From the NCBI GenBank assembly GCA_022315425.1, contig JAIUPT010000050.1, positions 558,001 through 622,000 of the forward strand: DNA of 64,000 nucleotides, written 5' to 3'. Each line of letters opens with the position of its first letter. The first letter of the stretch is position 1. A program made the position numbers and the translations under genes. The notes under the pieces are model-generated. The model ran no database searches. It was not told where the DNA came from and saw only the letters and a program-made list of their open reading frames with translations. This DNA is from Pseudevernia furfuracea. Taxonomy: Eukaryota; Ascomycota; Lecanoromycetes; Lecanorales; Parmeliaceae. Positions 53,063-64,000 of this stretch are shown piece after piece.

Positions 53063-54921
53063 CTACTCCGTAATACCCATCAAGCGTTTCAGATTCGCCT
53101 CCATCTCATCTGTAACGTACACAGGACCGCCTTGCACACCTCCCTCTCCTTCCATTTCATCATCATCATCCTCCTCAGTATCCACACGACGACCGAGTGG
53201 CACACCTCCCTCCTCCTTCTTTCGCACCATCACACGCGTTGCCTGCTGATTGCCCAGGGGCATCGGACGAGCCACACGGAACGTCTGAATCGGGCCAGTC
53301 TTTCCAAAGTTGGCCATGCGCTTGGTGTATTCGCGTTTGGATTGGATGTGGAGCTGGTCTTCGGCTGGCTCGGGGTACTGTTGTCTGGTGAGGAAGTCGC
53401 TCTCGGGGTCGGGCTGTGAGGGCAGGGTGCCGTCTGCGCGGTAGGGAGACTTGCGGGGGGCGCCGTCGCCGGTGAACATGCCGGTGCTCGGGTCGAAGAA
53501 CATGCCGTGTCCGCTGCCAAAGAGCTGGACTTTCGGGGGTGGGGGGCCGATGTTGGGCGTGTTGGTGGGGGGTGCTGCCCATGTTTTGTTAGTTTATTTG
53601 AGGTTTGAGGACGTTGGAAACACGCAATAGATGGGGAAGAAGCCCATGCAATATGGCCGTGATAGCTAGTAAACAACGAATATGACGGTAAGGTATTGGT
53701 TACTTACCAGTTGCCAGGCCTTGCTTCGGCTGCGGAACACCAAAGTACACCCAGTCGCGCGGGTTGCGTGCCTTCATTGCTGTTAAATTAGTCAGAAAGG
53801 GTCCCTATACAATTTTCCAAGACAGCTGTAGCATACCTGGCCGAGGTCCCTGATGTGGCACGAAAACAGGTGCTTTTGGGTTCATAATGAACCTTCCAGA
53901 AGGATCGTACGGCATCTCGTTGTCTTCTTCAATGGGTGCTAGACCTTGATAAGTTTCTGTAGTGCGGTTCGATACCACAGTGGAGGTGTTGTTGAGAGGT
54001 GGTGAGCTTGAAAGAAGATTATGTTGTTGTGAGTCAACCTCGATAGGCGTAGGTCGATAGGTATAGGAAACTTCACTAGCTTCTCGGCATTCAAGATAGT
54101 TGCTTTGGTGAGTATCTGTTAGATTTGCAGGTCGACCATCATTCACCCTGAGTACAGATCGTGAAGGCCAAAAAAGTGAGGAATCGTCTAGTGCTTCTTC
54201 TGTTGGTGAGTCTTAGGAGCGGTTAGCTATGGGTCTAGAGGTTCATGGTGCCTGCTCTTGAGGTAATGTGTCTCTGCACATGCCAGGACTTGAGGCAGAA
54301 AACCCTTCATTTAGTAAAAGTAACTTGAATGCAAAGTACACACTTGCTACCTTGGCCTTTGTTTTTTTTTCGCTAAAAGGCTTTTTATTTTGGAAAAAAA
54401 CAAGAGTACACACTGTCACAACACTTTTTTCGCATGGTTACAAGACTTTGCTTTGTAGAAAGACTCCTGAGAAATTTAAGCTTACCAGGAACACTCTCTT
54501 CCTTCTCTGGCATTAGCGCTGAGATTCCATACTCGACCATGTCAATATCAGGCTTTTCCATCATTGCCTGCTGCATAACCAACGCTCTCTGCTTTTCGAG
54601 GTAGTTACTAGCCTCGGCTCTGTGGGTCAATGGTGGAGCAGCCGCGAAGTGCGATAGATTTCTCTCTCTACGCTCCTCAGGGCTCTCTTCGATGCGTCGG
54701 AGCGCCTCGAATGAGTCCTGATCCGTGGCTTTGTTCATGTCTGGGCTGGCTGTCGGTGTTTGTTTTGCAGTGGCGTACACGCTGTCTGAGCCTCCCTTCG
54801 GTGTTTTTATTGTGGTCGACGAAGCCTCACTGGAACCTTGTGCGTTGGAATGGTGACTCTCTTCAGCTGTATAGTAAGAATCTTCGCCGGGGGAACGACT
54901 CGATGCTTGAGATGACGACAT
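53063..54921 (-). CDS. Uncharacterised fungal protein, four exons
   Basis: Exons are 54921-54486, 54211-53837, 53779-53708 and 53574-53063. Introns are 274, 57 and 133 nt, each with a good donor (GTAAGC, GTATGC, GTAAGT) and branch point (GCTAAC, CTGACTAAT, ACTAAC). All joins are phase 1, giving about 464 aa. The N-terminal 270 residues are disordered (S, T, E, Q-rich, with ERRERNLSHFAAAPP). The conserved-looking C-terminal half begins at APVFVPHQGPRPG and continues with RNPRDWVYFGVPQPK, VQLFGSGHGMFFDPSTGMFTG and RREYTK-like basic segments, then an acidic run and MEANLKRLMGITE. I do not recognise a domain. The strong joins make the gene model credible, but the function is unknown. Confidence 0.7.
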
Positions 54922-55653
54922 GGTGGCCTGATGTGTTTTAGTTGCTTGGATTAGAAGGTACCGAGGAGTTTTCGAGGGTAAATTAATTACTTCCACTCGG
55001 AATGGAGTTGGCTCTGGAGCATAATGAATGCCTTTCAGGGTTCAGGGAGAAATATATTTGTATTTTCGTGTTAAGCACTTCAGCAAGACAAGTATGCAAG
55101 ACTTCAAGATCAGGGAACGGTGTTGGGGATGTGAGGGGGAACTCAAGTAATGTTGAACAAAGAGTGTTGTTTACTGTGCCAAGCCGGCAAGTCATGCAGT
55201 TGATAAATTTTGTCATTGCGCCCTATGGGGCGTTTGAAGGAAGGGCTTAACACGCGAGAAAGTCATATGGCAAAGTCATGCTTTTCACAGGTCATGACAC
55301 GGAGGGAGTCCTTGACCTATCTGACAATGTCTTCCCTAGATCTGGCCTCCCTACTGCTCCTCACAGTGTATAACATGGCCGGGCTATCTCCAAATCCCCC
55401 TAAAACTCGCCACATATCAACAGAGGCTCAGAAGGAGCGCTGCATATTGAATGCCTATCTAGGCAGCAAGGAATACTCACTCAACTGAGTCAGCTCTCGA
55501 GGAAAGTAAGCGAACCCAAGTCTCGCATACAATTCGGAAATTACCCAGTGTTTTGATATGACGCAAGCCCACATTTATTGAGCGGCCCACGACTGCTCAA
55601 ACCTTCAACCAGATGCGGGACTTCAGCTCTGTGCTCGGAACCCCATCACACCA
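54922..55653. other. Intergenic
   Basis: Between the start of the preceding minus-strand gene and the stop of XLF. Only short frames. Confidence 0.5.
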
Positions 55654-57256
55654 TCAAAATCTACGTTTCTTCTTGGTTGAAGCTCGACTCTTACTCTCGA
55701 GGTCTCGCTTCAGCTGTTCCCTTTTTCTATTTGCTCTCTCTTGAGAAGTTTCTCTAGGAGGTGAGGGCTCTGGAGGCTGTTGGACCGCCCGACCCCTCCT
55801 CTCAAGCTCTGATATTTGTGGTGCAGCAATTTGCTCCCTTGCTTCACGCTTTGGGCTCACAGGATCTTCTGGCTTGTTCGACGCAGCGCCTTCATTCTGA
55901 ATAGACACAGACCCAGTGCCACCTACTTTGCCAAACTTCCCTTTCCCACCGATCTTGCCGAGATTTGGCTTTGATTTTAGTATCCCAGGAGTTTCGGGAG
56001 AGCTGTCCTTGCCTTTGCCACCAATCTTGCCCAACTTCGGCTTTGAGTTTGGCAGCAAAAGAGTCTTGGCAGGATTATTATCGATGTCTGACGCAGAAGC
56101 GGTCAAGTCATCATCGTCCAAATCCATTGGCTCTGACTGAATGCCCTTAGAATCGTTTGTACGCAAGGGCAGAGGCTTGGAGTGGGAAGACTGAAGGTCG
56201 TCATCGCTCTCGTCAGTCGTCGAACCACCCTCATCTTGGTTCTTTTTCGCTAAACTGCTGGAACTCTTCGACTCAGTGTCCACGATCAGCGCCGGCTCGC
56301 GTCTCGATGCCTGGGCTGAAGACTTTGGAGGGGTCTCTTGTCTCTGAGATATGTTAGCTGCCTCTCATCACACTGCGAAATTCGAATACCTGAAACTCAT
56401 CCTCTAATACACGTTCTTGTTTACGATCGGGCTCTAGAATGGCTGGTGTGGCTCCTTTTCGTTGCGAACCATCACGGCCTATGCTTCTCCACCATTCCCC
56501 ATGATCCGAGATCTGCAGCCCCTCACCAGTGATTTTCCCATCATCATCAAATACCTGAGGCAAAATGACATCTAGGTTTCTGGAGAACCCCTCATCCTTT
56601 GCGATTTGACTCTGCCATTGGTCCTGGTCAAACTCTCCAAGACCCTTGATAGGCTTCGCTACAACCCGACGTGCATGGGGTCCTGTACCTGACTTTGACG
56701 ACACAGCGCCAGGAAAAACCTTTTCCAGATCAACACCATTTCCCTGCATTTTGTCAATAAATCTAGAAATGACAATGTCTTTCTCTTTCAACTGTTGTAG
56801 CAGGGAGGCCTTCTCCACCTTTGCAGTGAGCTGCTGGCTTAGAAGAGGCGATACAAATTCGGAAGCAAAGGTTGGTTGGGACGCAAGCATAAGTAGACAT
56901 GACCATTTGAGAGGCTGAAGGGGATGCGGTAATGGAGTTGACGTATGTAAGGACAATTGTTGGATGTCGTTGCTCTCGTCCAAATTTACACTAGTTCCTG
57001 GACGTTGCCGTAAAGCATCTTGAATACTTTTCAAGAAGAGGCACATTTGCGTGGGGTCTTCGCTGGGATCAATGCATGTGTCGATATTGCATGCTCTCTT
57101 TACGATTCGTCTCCGATCAAGTGATTCGGTCCAGATGTAGGAAAGATCTGTAAGCCATACTTTATAGTCTGATGGCCCAGATTCATATTTGACCAAAAGA
57201 GGAGGGATACCATTACGCCTGCCGTGCAAGAGAAGGGGCTTCCAGGCGGAAGGCAT
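55654..57256 (-). CDS. nej1: XLF / Nej1-type non-homologous end-joining factor
   Basis: Exons 57256-56390 and 56343-55654, 46-nt intron (GTATTC donor, GCTAAC branch), about 518 aa. XLF/Nej1 works with DNA ligase IV-XRCC4/Lif1 and Ku to join double-strand breaks in the nucleus. The N-terminal head domain shows W-K-PLLL, PPLLVKYE, YKVWLTDLSYIWTESLDRR, IDPSED and a long helix (SLLQQLKEKDIVISRFIDKM), as in the XLF family. The C-terminal half is disordered and acidic, then basic. It has two copies of LGKIGGKGK plus a third shorter unit (FGKVGGTG). The extreme C-terminus STKKKRRF (basic patch plus final Phe) fits the XLF-type Ku-binding motif. It is divergent from Cactin, with 268 bp between start codons. 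Confidence 0.88.
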
Positions 57257-57524
57257 GGGCTCTCGAGGTGGAGCGTCGAAACCAAATTGATATATGGAAG
57301 GTTGGCAGCGTTGCTCGGGTTGGTATTTCTAGGTTTCCAGCTGAACGTTTGCCAAGCGGTCTCTAAATTGCGTATGAGCTAGTTCATGCAACCGTAATTC
57401 TTGGCGATCCCTGCAGGAGCAATAGGTACGCTAATACTAGCTCCCGGTATGTCATATCAATGAGAGAAGGAATCATCACTGTTCCAAGTTCTACCAGGAA
57501 ATACGAGTATCATTTACTACATTT
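57257..57524. promoter_or_regulatory. Shared divergent promoter of XLF and Cactin
   Basis: Only 268 bp separate the two divergent start codons, so one nucleosome-free region probably serves both genes. I see no obvious factor site. Confidence 0.5.
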
Positions 57525-59486
57525 ATGACAGTTCATCCTGGTCTGCCTCATTTCGACACGATGAGCAACCCTAGTCTGATGCCTATACATGAATCCCGCA
57601 AGCGAGCCGAACTCTCCTCTCCACCTCCATGGCAAAGACCAGCCAAAGACCATCGACGCAACCAAAATCAGGATAGACCGAGGCGTTTTGGTGGTGATCA
57701 TGCCCAAGATGGTGATATCAATGCGAGAAAAGAACAGGACGTCTTTGCAAGAAAGCAGACACGCCTGAATCAAATACAAGAAGCGGAGCAGATGAGAGCA
57801 TGGGTTGCAAAAGAGGATGATTTCGTGCTGCAGCAGTCGAAAAAAAAGGCCCACATACGTGTGAGAGAAGGCCGGGCAAAATCTATCGACTGGCTTGCTG
57901 TGACTTTGGGTGTCATCGATCCTACCAGGGATCCGTTGGAAGAGGACAGCAATGAATCAGACATCGACATTGTGGATCCCTCGGGCGTGTTTGAGGGCCT
58001 TGATCTAGTTCAGTTGCAGGACTTGGGAAAAGATATTGAGACGTACATCGCACTGGAATCAAATCGGAGCAATCGTCGGTATTGGAAGGTAAAGTTCGTC
58101 CAGTCCGATAGCTGACGCTTTGCTAACTTTTCTCAGGCGTTAAAAGTGATATGTAAGGATCACCAGGATAGGCTAGCACCTGCAGCATCTCGTGGAAGTT
58201 CGGCCAACTCCGTATCAGCAGACGTGGATCGACTGTTGAGTCCTAAAACCCTGACAGAATTAGAGACCCTAGAGAAGCAAATCTCCGGAAAATTGCACTC
58301 CAATGAACCTATTGACGTGGAGTACTGGGAGCAGCTGCTTCGCAACGTCGATGTTTACAAGTCACGGGCGGAATTGAATACAGTCTACAAGAATATCATA
58401 GAAAGTCGCTTGGACGATCTCAGGCTCGAGCAGCGTGCGGAGGCAGTGCTCGTTGGGGATAAGTTGGCTCTCCTTACCAGCATCAGCAATCAGAAGGATC
58501 TCAAACCTGGCGGCACGACCTCAGCTGATGATAATTCGAACGCTAAAACGCCATCTCTCAAATACTCCCAAAACCTAGATCCGGAACCACTCCTCAAGCT
58601 TCGAGCCGAGGACAAGGGCCTTGATACGATGGACGAGAAAGTTTTCATGGACAAGCTCGCTTCCGAGCGCCAAAGAGTGCTCAAGCTGAAGTATGTACCC
58701 TTGCGACGAGCTCAATTGGACAAGAAAGCACCAGTGGCTGCCTCAAAGACGGCTGAAGCTCCCACTTCTGGTGCGTCCCGCTTCGCAACCGTGCCCAACG
58801 AAGACTTCTCATCTGCAACAAAAGCTTTGTATGAAAGAGAAGTCGCTAGAGGCGTCCAAGAAGACGAGGAAATTTTTGCCGGTGAGGAAGACTTGTCTTC
58901 GTCCTCCAAACCTCAATGGGCTAGTAAATACCGCCCTCGAAAGCCTCGCTATTTCAACCGTGTTCAGATGGGTTATGAATGGAACAAGTACAATCAAACT
59001 CACTACGATCATGACAACCCACCACCCAAGGTTGTCCAAGGCTACAAATTCAACGTCTTCTACCCGGATCTCATCGACAAGACTAAAGCTCCAACGTATC
59101 GCATTGAGCGTGAGAATGGACGCAAACGAGGAGAGTCATTTGCACCTGCAGGTGAGGAGGATACGTGCCTTATCCGATTCATTAGCGGTCCTCCATACGA
59201 AGATCTAGCGTTTCGAATCGTAGACAAAGAGTGGGACTATAGTGCTAAGAGAGAGCGCGGCTTTCGAAGCAGTTTCGACAAGGTAAGTCAATTAAATCAC
59301 CACCAAATCAAACCCAGCTACATCCCAATTTCCCCTCTACATTCTTTCCATTGCTTAGAGCAATGTCTGACCTCTGTCAAAAGGGCATCCTACAGCTCCA
59401 CTTCCAGTTCAAAAAGGTAAGCCGCTCTCGTCGTCTATGCTCCCAAGTTCTTACTGACTCCGTCACAGGTCTACTATCGCAAGTAG
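57525..59486 (+). CDS. Cactin, splicing-associated factor
   Basis: Exons are 57525-58088, 58137-59282, 59384-59416 and 59469-59486, about 586 aa. Introns are 48, 101 and 52 nt. Cactin associates with the spliceosome and is needed for accurate splicing in yeast-like fungi and animals. The middle domain (about residues 55-290) has ERxRLxxAE-like helices such as QIQEAEQMRAWVAKEDDFVLQQ. The conserved C-terminal domain has PRKPRYFNRVQMGYEWNKYN, DNPPPKVVQGYKFNVFYPDL and DTCLIRFISGPPYEDLAFRI, and ends in GILQLHFQFKKVYYRK after two introns. The third exon is a 33-nt micro-exon and the last has only five codons and the stop. Start at 57525, or at 57561 (MSNPS) if the first ATG is skipped. Confidence 0.93.
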
Positions 59487-60767
59487 AACCTTTGGTTCCT
59501 TACAATCCGGTAGAGCCCTACGCTGATATGGGGTTCCCGGTGTACCCCCTCTTTTTAAAACAGCCCTTCTGGTCTGACAATGCTTGCCTCCTTACCCAGG
59601 TCTTTCCAAATTGCTATGGCGGGCACGCAAGCCTAAGTACAGATTTATAGAGTCATGGTCTCTTCTGGACTATGAGTGTCGACCAGAACAGCAGTCGCTC
59701 ATCAAATACCTTAGTTGCCTCGGCCTCTAATATACCTACAGACTTTACGACCAGTACGAGTGATATGACCCTCTACTTTTTTCGCCTACGTACACAATCA
59801 AAAGCGCGATCACGAGCTTGACGCAATCAGTATTCTCCAAACAGTTTTTCACCGGCTGTCAGATTATTAGGAGCTTACGTAACACACGCTAATGATGCAT
59901 TCGGCACTGTGCACTACCTAGTTCAGAGCCATTGAAGGTCGGAAGGTCGATTTCGGAGGCTCTCATGCAGTTAGATCTCAACATTGCGGCTCTGAGATAA
60001 CAATGCATGAGCTATCATGCTTTCCTTCCGTACAACCTGGGATCAATGACTTCTCCTATAGATATCTGGCGGCATGAAGGCTTAGTGCAGTCTCCGATTT
60101 CAGTTTTCTCCCTTGGATTAGTACCCAATCAATGATCATGTGGCTAGGTTTGTCCGTAGCATTCTCTGGATATACTAGAGCCTTGGCCACAGTAACATAT
60201 GCCAGTCGGGGCTCATTTGCCGATGAATTTGCCTGTATGCAACTAGCCGGTCAGTCCAATAAGCACATTCGGGAATTGTCTAAAGACTCACAAACGAAGG
60301 CAACTTTCCGTTATCAGCATCTCAAAAGCCCCTCCTGACAGGATACGCAAGCTGGCCCTATGCTGGCGAAGCTCCGCAATTGGACAATCCTTCCAGGATA
60401 GATCTCCGCAGAAATGGCATATCTTGGGCGACGTGATGCCGGAAGCCGACTATACGCGGCGGGTGGAGAGGATTACTACAGATTTTCTAACCATACCATG
60501 TTTGCTTGCTTGCCGCACACCACAGGGGTTATGCAGGGCCAGCCTGGGATTGTGAGCTGGCTTCCGTGTGATCAAAGATTGATGATCAGCCTAACAGTGA
60601 ATTGAATTACTTCCTCCATGTCTCACAAGCTATGTCACCCAAGCTTCACCCACATCTCATTTCTGCCCACCCGCCAATTGAAAGGCTATTACACTGACAT
60701 CGCCATTGTTCGAAATCGGACAAAGAAGAACACTCTCATTTTTTGTCCTTGGGAAATTGATCTTGCA
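59487..60767. other. Long intergenic region 5' of the forkhead gene
   Basis: About 1.3 kb without a supportable gene. It probably contains the forkhead promoter and 5' UTR. The frame from 60618 extends the forkhead ORF upstream by 50 codons that do not look protein-like. Confidence 0.5.
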
Positions 60768-62368
60768 ATGTTGCTACACAGATCAATCCATCGTCCCTTT
60801 CCTTCCCCCGATCTACCAAACAACTCTAGTGACCTCAATTCTGACAGTTCTTTGACCCCCCGCGAATCTCCGATGACTGATAGCGGTTCACAAACTATCA
60901 TGCCCGCCTTGCTCGTCAACAGAGCTTCAGCGCTCTCAGACCACAGTCATGATGCGTTACACCACTTTCCCAATCAAGCTTACATCAGTCCGGAATCTTC
61001 ATTTACATGGCCAAAATTGGAACAAGCGGCGACCTTTGGCCATACGTCCTTGAGCTATCGGTTCGAGCCAAGCTCTGCTGCTATCCATCCGCGGAGTTGT
61101 TTCGAGGGTGTTGAGGATCAAGCCGGAGAGGAGGACAAATGGAGTTTTAGAATTCATCAACAGCTGCCAACGCCGTTCTCGCCATTGTCATCATCATTCA
61201 ACAACAGCTCCTTCGAAACAGACCAAGAACTGGCCCCTTCCGCTCAATCAAATTCAGCAATACGACCTGCTATTCTAACTACTCCGAGCCACCAAAGCCA
61301 ACTGCCACCCTGGACGGACTTCACAACTGCTAACGCTTTTGAGGAAACAAGCGCCAGGCCCAGATATAATCCGCCACCAGCTTATCCCTATGTTACCGTA
61401 CCTTCTTTTAGTCCGTCAATGTATGCAACCTCTTCAGACCTGCGGACGCCTACTCAGCCCAAGTTGCACCGTCCCTTCCGCGGTACGGAATGGTCCGCCC
61501 CATTGGACAGCGAGAGCGAGAGTGAGGGCAAGCAAGGCGAGCCTCCGTATGCAAAGTTGATTTATCAAGCGTTGATGGATGCCCCCGAGCACCAGATGGT
61601 GCTAAAAGACATATATGAATGGATAGCACAGAACACCGACAAAGCAAGAGATCCAGCTTTCAAGGGATGGCAGAACAGTGTCAGACACAACCTGTCAATG
61701 AACGGGGTATGTTTTGCAAACCGTAAACCGCATTTCATTCAGAGACACTGACATGAATGCAGGCCTTCACAAAGGTTCCCCATGTTGATCCATCAAACAA
61801 AGCAAAGAAAGGCTTCATTTGGGTGTTGGAGCCCTCGGCTGTTGGCGCGGGCATTGAATCCACTACTAGATATCGCCAAAAGACAGTTGGCAAAAAGAGC
61901 GACAATGGCGACCATGCGGATCCTAAGAGGCAGCGATCTGGGAGGAAGGGAGGGAAAGCCGCTAGGAAGTCTGCCAAATGGAGAAGGTCTGCGTTGCTTG
62001 ACCACGATACCAGATACGCCCGGTACCCAGAGAGCGAGCCTAACATGACCTTCGGTGCTCTTCCGGACGAGTCTCTCCACCAGACCTCTCCCCACCAGGA
62101 ATGGAATGGTACAAGTGGCCTACCATATTATTTGACGCCTCCTTTGTCTTCTACACAGCCGTCCTTTCCAGAAACCGGTATGTACGATTACGGAGGCATG
62201 ACCGAGCATCCAGAGACTCAACAAAGCGGGACTGTTTTTGACCGACAAGGTCAGCCCCTCTTTGGTCACCCTTTTGATAGCGGCTGCGAATCCATGCAGC
62301 ATGACGGCTCCGGTATCATCAAGTTCGAGGACCACTACCTTGCCAACAGGCTTACTGCTTTTACTTAG
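60768..62368 (+). CDS. Forkhead (winged-helix) transcription factor
   Basis: Exons 60768-61706 and 61763-62368, 56-nt intron (GTATGT donor, ACTGACAT branch), about 514 aa; an upstream in-frame ATG at 60618 would add 50 residues. The forkhead domain starts at about residue 258: EPPYAKLIYQALMDAP, DIYEWIAQNT, then the recognition helix GWQNSVRHNLSMNG | AFTKV and wing GFIWVLEPSAV. The intron falls exactly after SMNG. Flanks are disordered: S/P/T-rich before, and a basic stretch (KRQRSGRKGGKAARKSAKWRR) after, which may be an NLS. The rest of the C-terminus is rich in S, P, Y and G. Nuclear sequence-specific regulator; the subfamily (cell cycle or development) cannot be decided. Confidence 0.92.
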
Positions 62369-64000
62369 AAGCTCTTTGCGGTGGCTTCGCATTACGAATA
62401 TCGCAGATGTACCTAAGATGGTGTATCGATGTCAAGCGGTGGTCTAATTCCATAGCCGTGCGTTAGGGTTGTGCTCACGAGCGTGAGTCAAGCGATTGAC
62501 AGTTGGACTTGAACATTCATGCATGGGGCCCAAATGGCATGTTTCTCCTCGCCTTTGTGCATAGATCTGTTGGGCGATGCTGGTTCTTATGTGTGTCTCT
62601 GCATCGGGAGCTCGAATCCAATGGATTAGAAGATGGCCGCCAGTCTGGGACATCGAGATCTGTATTTGTACGCGGTGTCCTGAAACGTTGATCTTGACAG
62701 ATCAGGTTTACAGCTATTTGGAAAGCTTTGAGAGTCATGCTAAGAGATGATAAGGTCTCACTGCTTCAGGCGACAAAGCCATCTTACGACTTAGTTCGTG
62801 ACGATAGAGTTGAAGGCTTCTTCTATGTACAGAACGTTTCCGGAAGAATTGACGGCAGAAGATCTGTACCACCTCAGCTTCTCTTCCAATCAGGGCATCC
62901 GCTGCAAGATCGATTTCCAAGAATAGTGTATGCCCTACTGCTTGCAGCAAATGTCGAGCCAAAAAACGCCGGCAATCCATCCTCTCCACATCAATCCGCT
63001 CGCTTTGACGCAAGATGGTTCAGTAGTGTCAGCGAGATAAATCTTGAAAGCACACCGGATCGGCCCTGTTCCTCTTGGTCACCCGGTTTCCCTGCTTGAC
63101 GCAAGTGGCGAACCGTCCGGGTCAAATTAGAGTACAGTAAATTACTTGTTACTCTTATCTCAAAGAGCAATCGGATGTGATCCGTTACTTCTGCATATGC
63201 ACCATGCACCATGCACCATGCTTTTGGCTACGAGGTTGTTTTGCCCTGCCATTGGGACGGACGGTGTATGCGGGTGCTAGCAGATCAATAACGCCATGCC
63301 CAGCAAATTATGTAGCATCCTCGCTCCACACGTTCCACGGACTACCTTCCAAACGACCAACGGGATTACGGGCCGGTTGGATGAGACATGTCGGAAAGAT
63401 TCGATGCAGCCAAATTCTAAAGTCCTCGATCCGCTGGGTGGAATCAGCCGGAGATTGCTCCACGAATAGGTGAGGGTTCGGTTGCAATTTTTTACACGAC
63501 AGACGGGTATCGGCATTACGCAATCTACATAGCTGTCGTTCCAACTGAACTGCTTTGACTTGACCCAAAAATACTTATCAACTCTCCTGACTAACCAGCA
63601 GGCTCGTGTCAAGGCAAGAAACTTCAAGTAGATAATGTCATCCCAGGAGTAAGCCTTACCGCTATAGACGCCGAACTTGACCATGTCTAGGCCACAGCTT
63701 GGCCTCCCTTTTGATGATCTATTCATATCTCATCAGATTAGGTTGTAGCCGTTGGTTTCCAGCTGCCTTCAAAACGAATGCTCTTACGTAAAAGACAGGT
63801 GGAAAGACTGAGATCATGCAAGGCCTTTGCAGCTTACCAGCAACACGATCATCTCCAGCTCGAATGTCCGTGCACTGTCAGCTCAAACAATAGACGACCT
63901 TCGCGTACCGGGAGTCTGCTAAGGCTAAGGGGCCACAGCGTCAATGGTGTATTGGGCATGCAGCGAGCCAGCCATTTTCATTATTTGATGACCCGAATGA
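62369..64000. other. No gene recognised at the right edge
   Basis: Short frames on both strands (for example 62728-63099 +, 63277-63726 -) lack family character or splice continuity. A small ATGCACC tandem (three copies, 63197-63217) is present. Confidence 0.5.

Noticed and set aside
63277..63726. 149-codon minus-strand ORF near the right edge
   Set aside because: Trp/Cys-rich random-looking composition with no domain and no splice sites nearby.
1..64000. tRNA, rRNA, CRISPR or bacterial-type operons
   Set aside because: I looked for TPsiC-like GGTTCGA contexts, rRNA cores and spaced direct repeats. All GTTCGA-type hits were in coding exons or lacked an acceptor stem. No RNA gene or array is supportable by eye.

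Overview
The window looks like nuclear DNA of a filamentous ascomycete (Pezizomycotina). I infer Dothideomycetes from the protein families, but I could not run a search. The evidence is eukaryotic gene structure: about 30 short introns, most of them 45-70 nt, with GT-AG ends and branch points close to GCTAAC or GCTGAC. The proteins are typical of these fungi: SLX4, CGI121, XLF/Nej1, Cactin, a Zn2Cys6 regulator, a forkhead factor and kinesin-8. Genes lie on both strands without operons. Most coordinates below come from hand-joining exons by frame, splice consensus and remembered family conservation.

Layout. 1-10 kb is sparse. It has a small coiled-coil ORF, a 783-bp element with about 144-bp terminal inverted repeats (3045-3827), and one large unknown gene (4045-6521). 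10-25.7 kb is a dense housekeeping block: glutamate-cysteine ligase (+), an M28 membrane metallopeptidase (-), a mitochondrial BAX-inhibitor-like protein (-), a cyclic-nucleotide-binding/F-box/LRR protein (-), SLX4 (+) and the KEOPS subunit CGI121 (-). 25.7-29.4 kb is a decayed island with a subtilase fragment and, divergent to it, a collapsed NACHT-ankyrin NLR relic, plus G-tracts and short tandem repeats. 29.4-34.7 kb has a Zn2Cys6 transcription factor (-) and a divergent acidic unknown protein (+). 34.7-40 kb is a second accessory island with an LTR-retrotransposon gag relic (-), an NTPase-like gene (+) and a 24-T tract.

40-44.3 kb carries methionine sulfoxide reductase A (-) and kinesin-8 (-). 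44.8-48.7 kb holds two tandem paralogs of an unknown family, both with an apparent frame break, separated by a degenerate roughly 99-bp repeat cluster. 49-55 kb has small genes: a ubiquitin-like-fold candidate whose first exon is only ATG, a Tim17-like membrane protein and two unknowns. 55.6-62.4 kb has XLF (-) and Cactin (+) sharing a 268-bp divergent promoter, then a forkhead factor (+). The last 1.6 kb shows no gene.

Functional themes are DNA repair (SLX4, XLF), tRNA and mRNA processing (CGI121, Cactin), redox (glutamate-cysteine ligase, MsrA) and mitochondria (BAX-inhibitor-like, Tim17-like). I see no biosynthetic cluster and no clear new system. The most unusual items are the eroded NLR/subtilase locus, the paired frame-broken paralogs with their repeat cluster, the long-TIR element, and odd exon structures (a GC-AG intron, an ATG-only exon and a 33-nt micro-exon).
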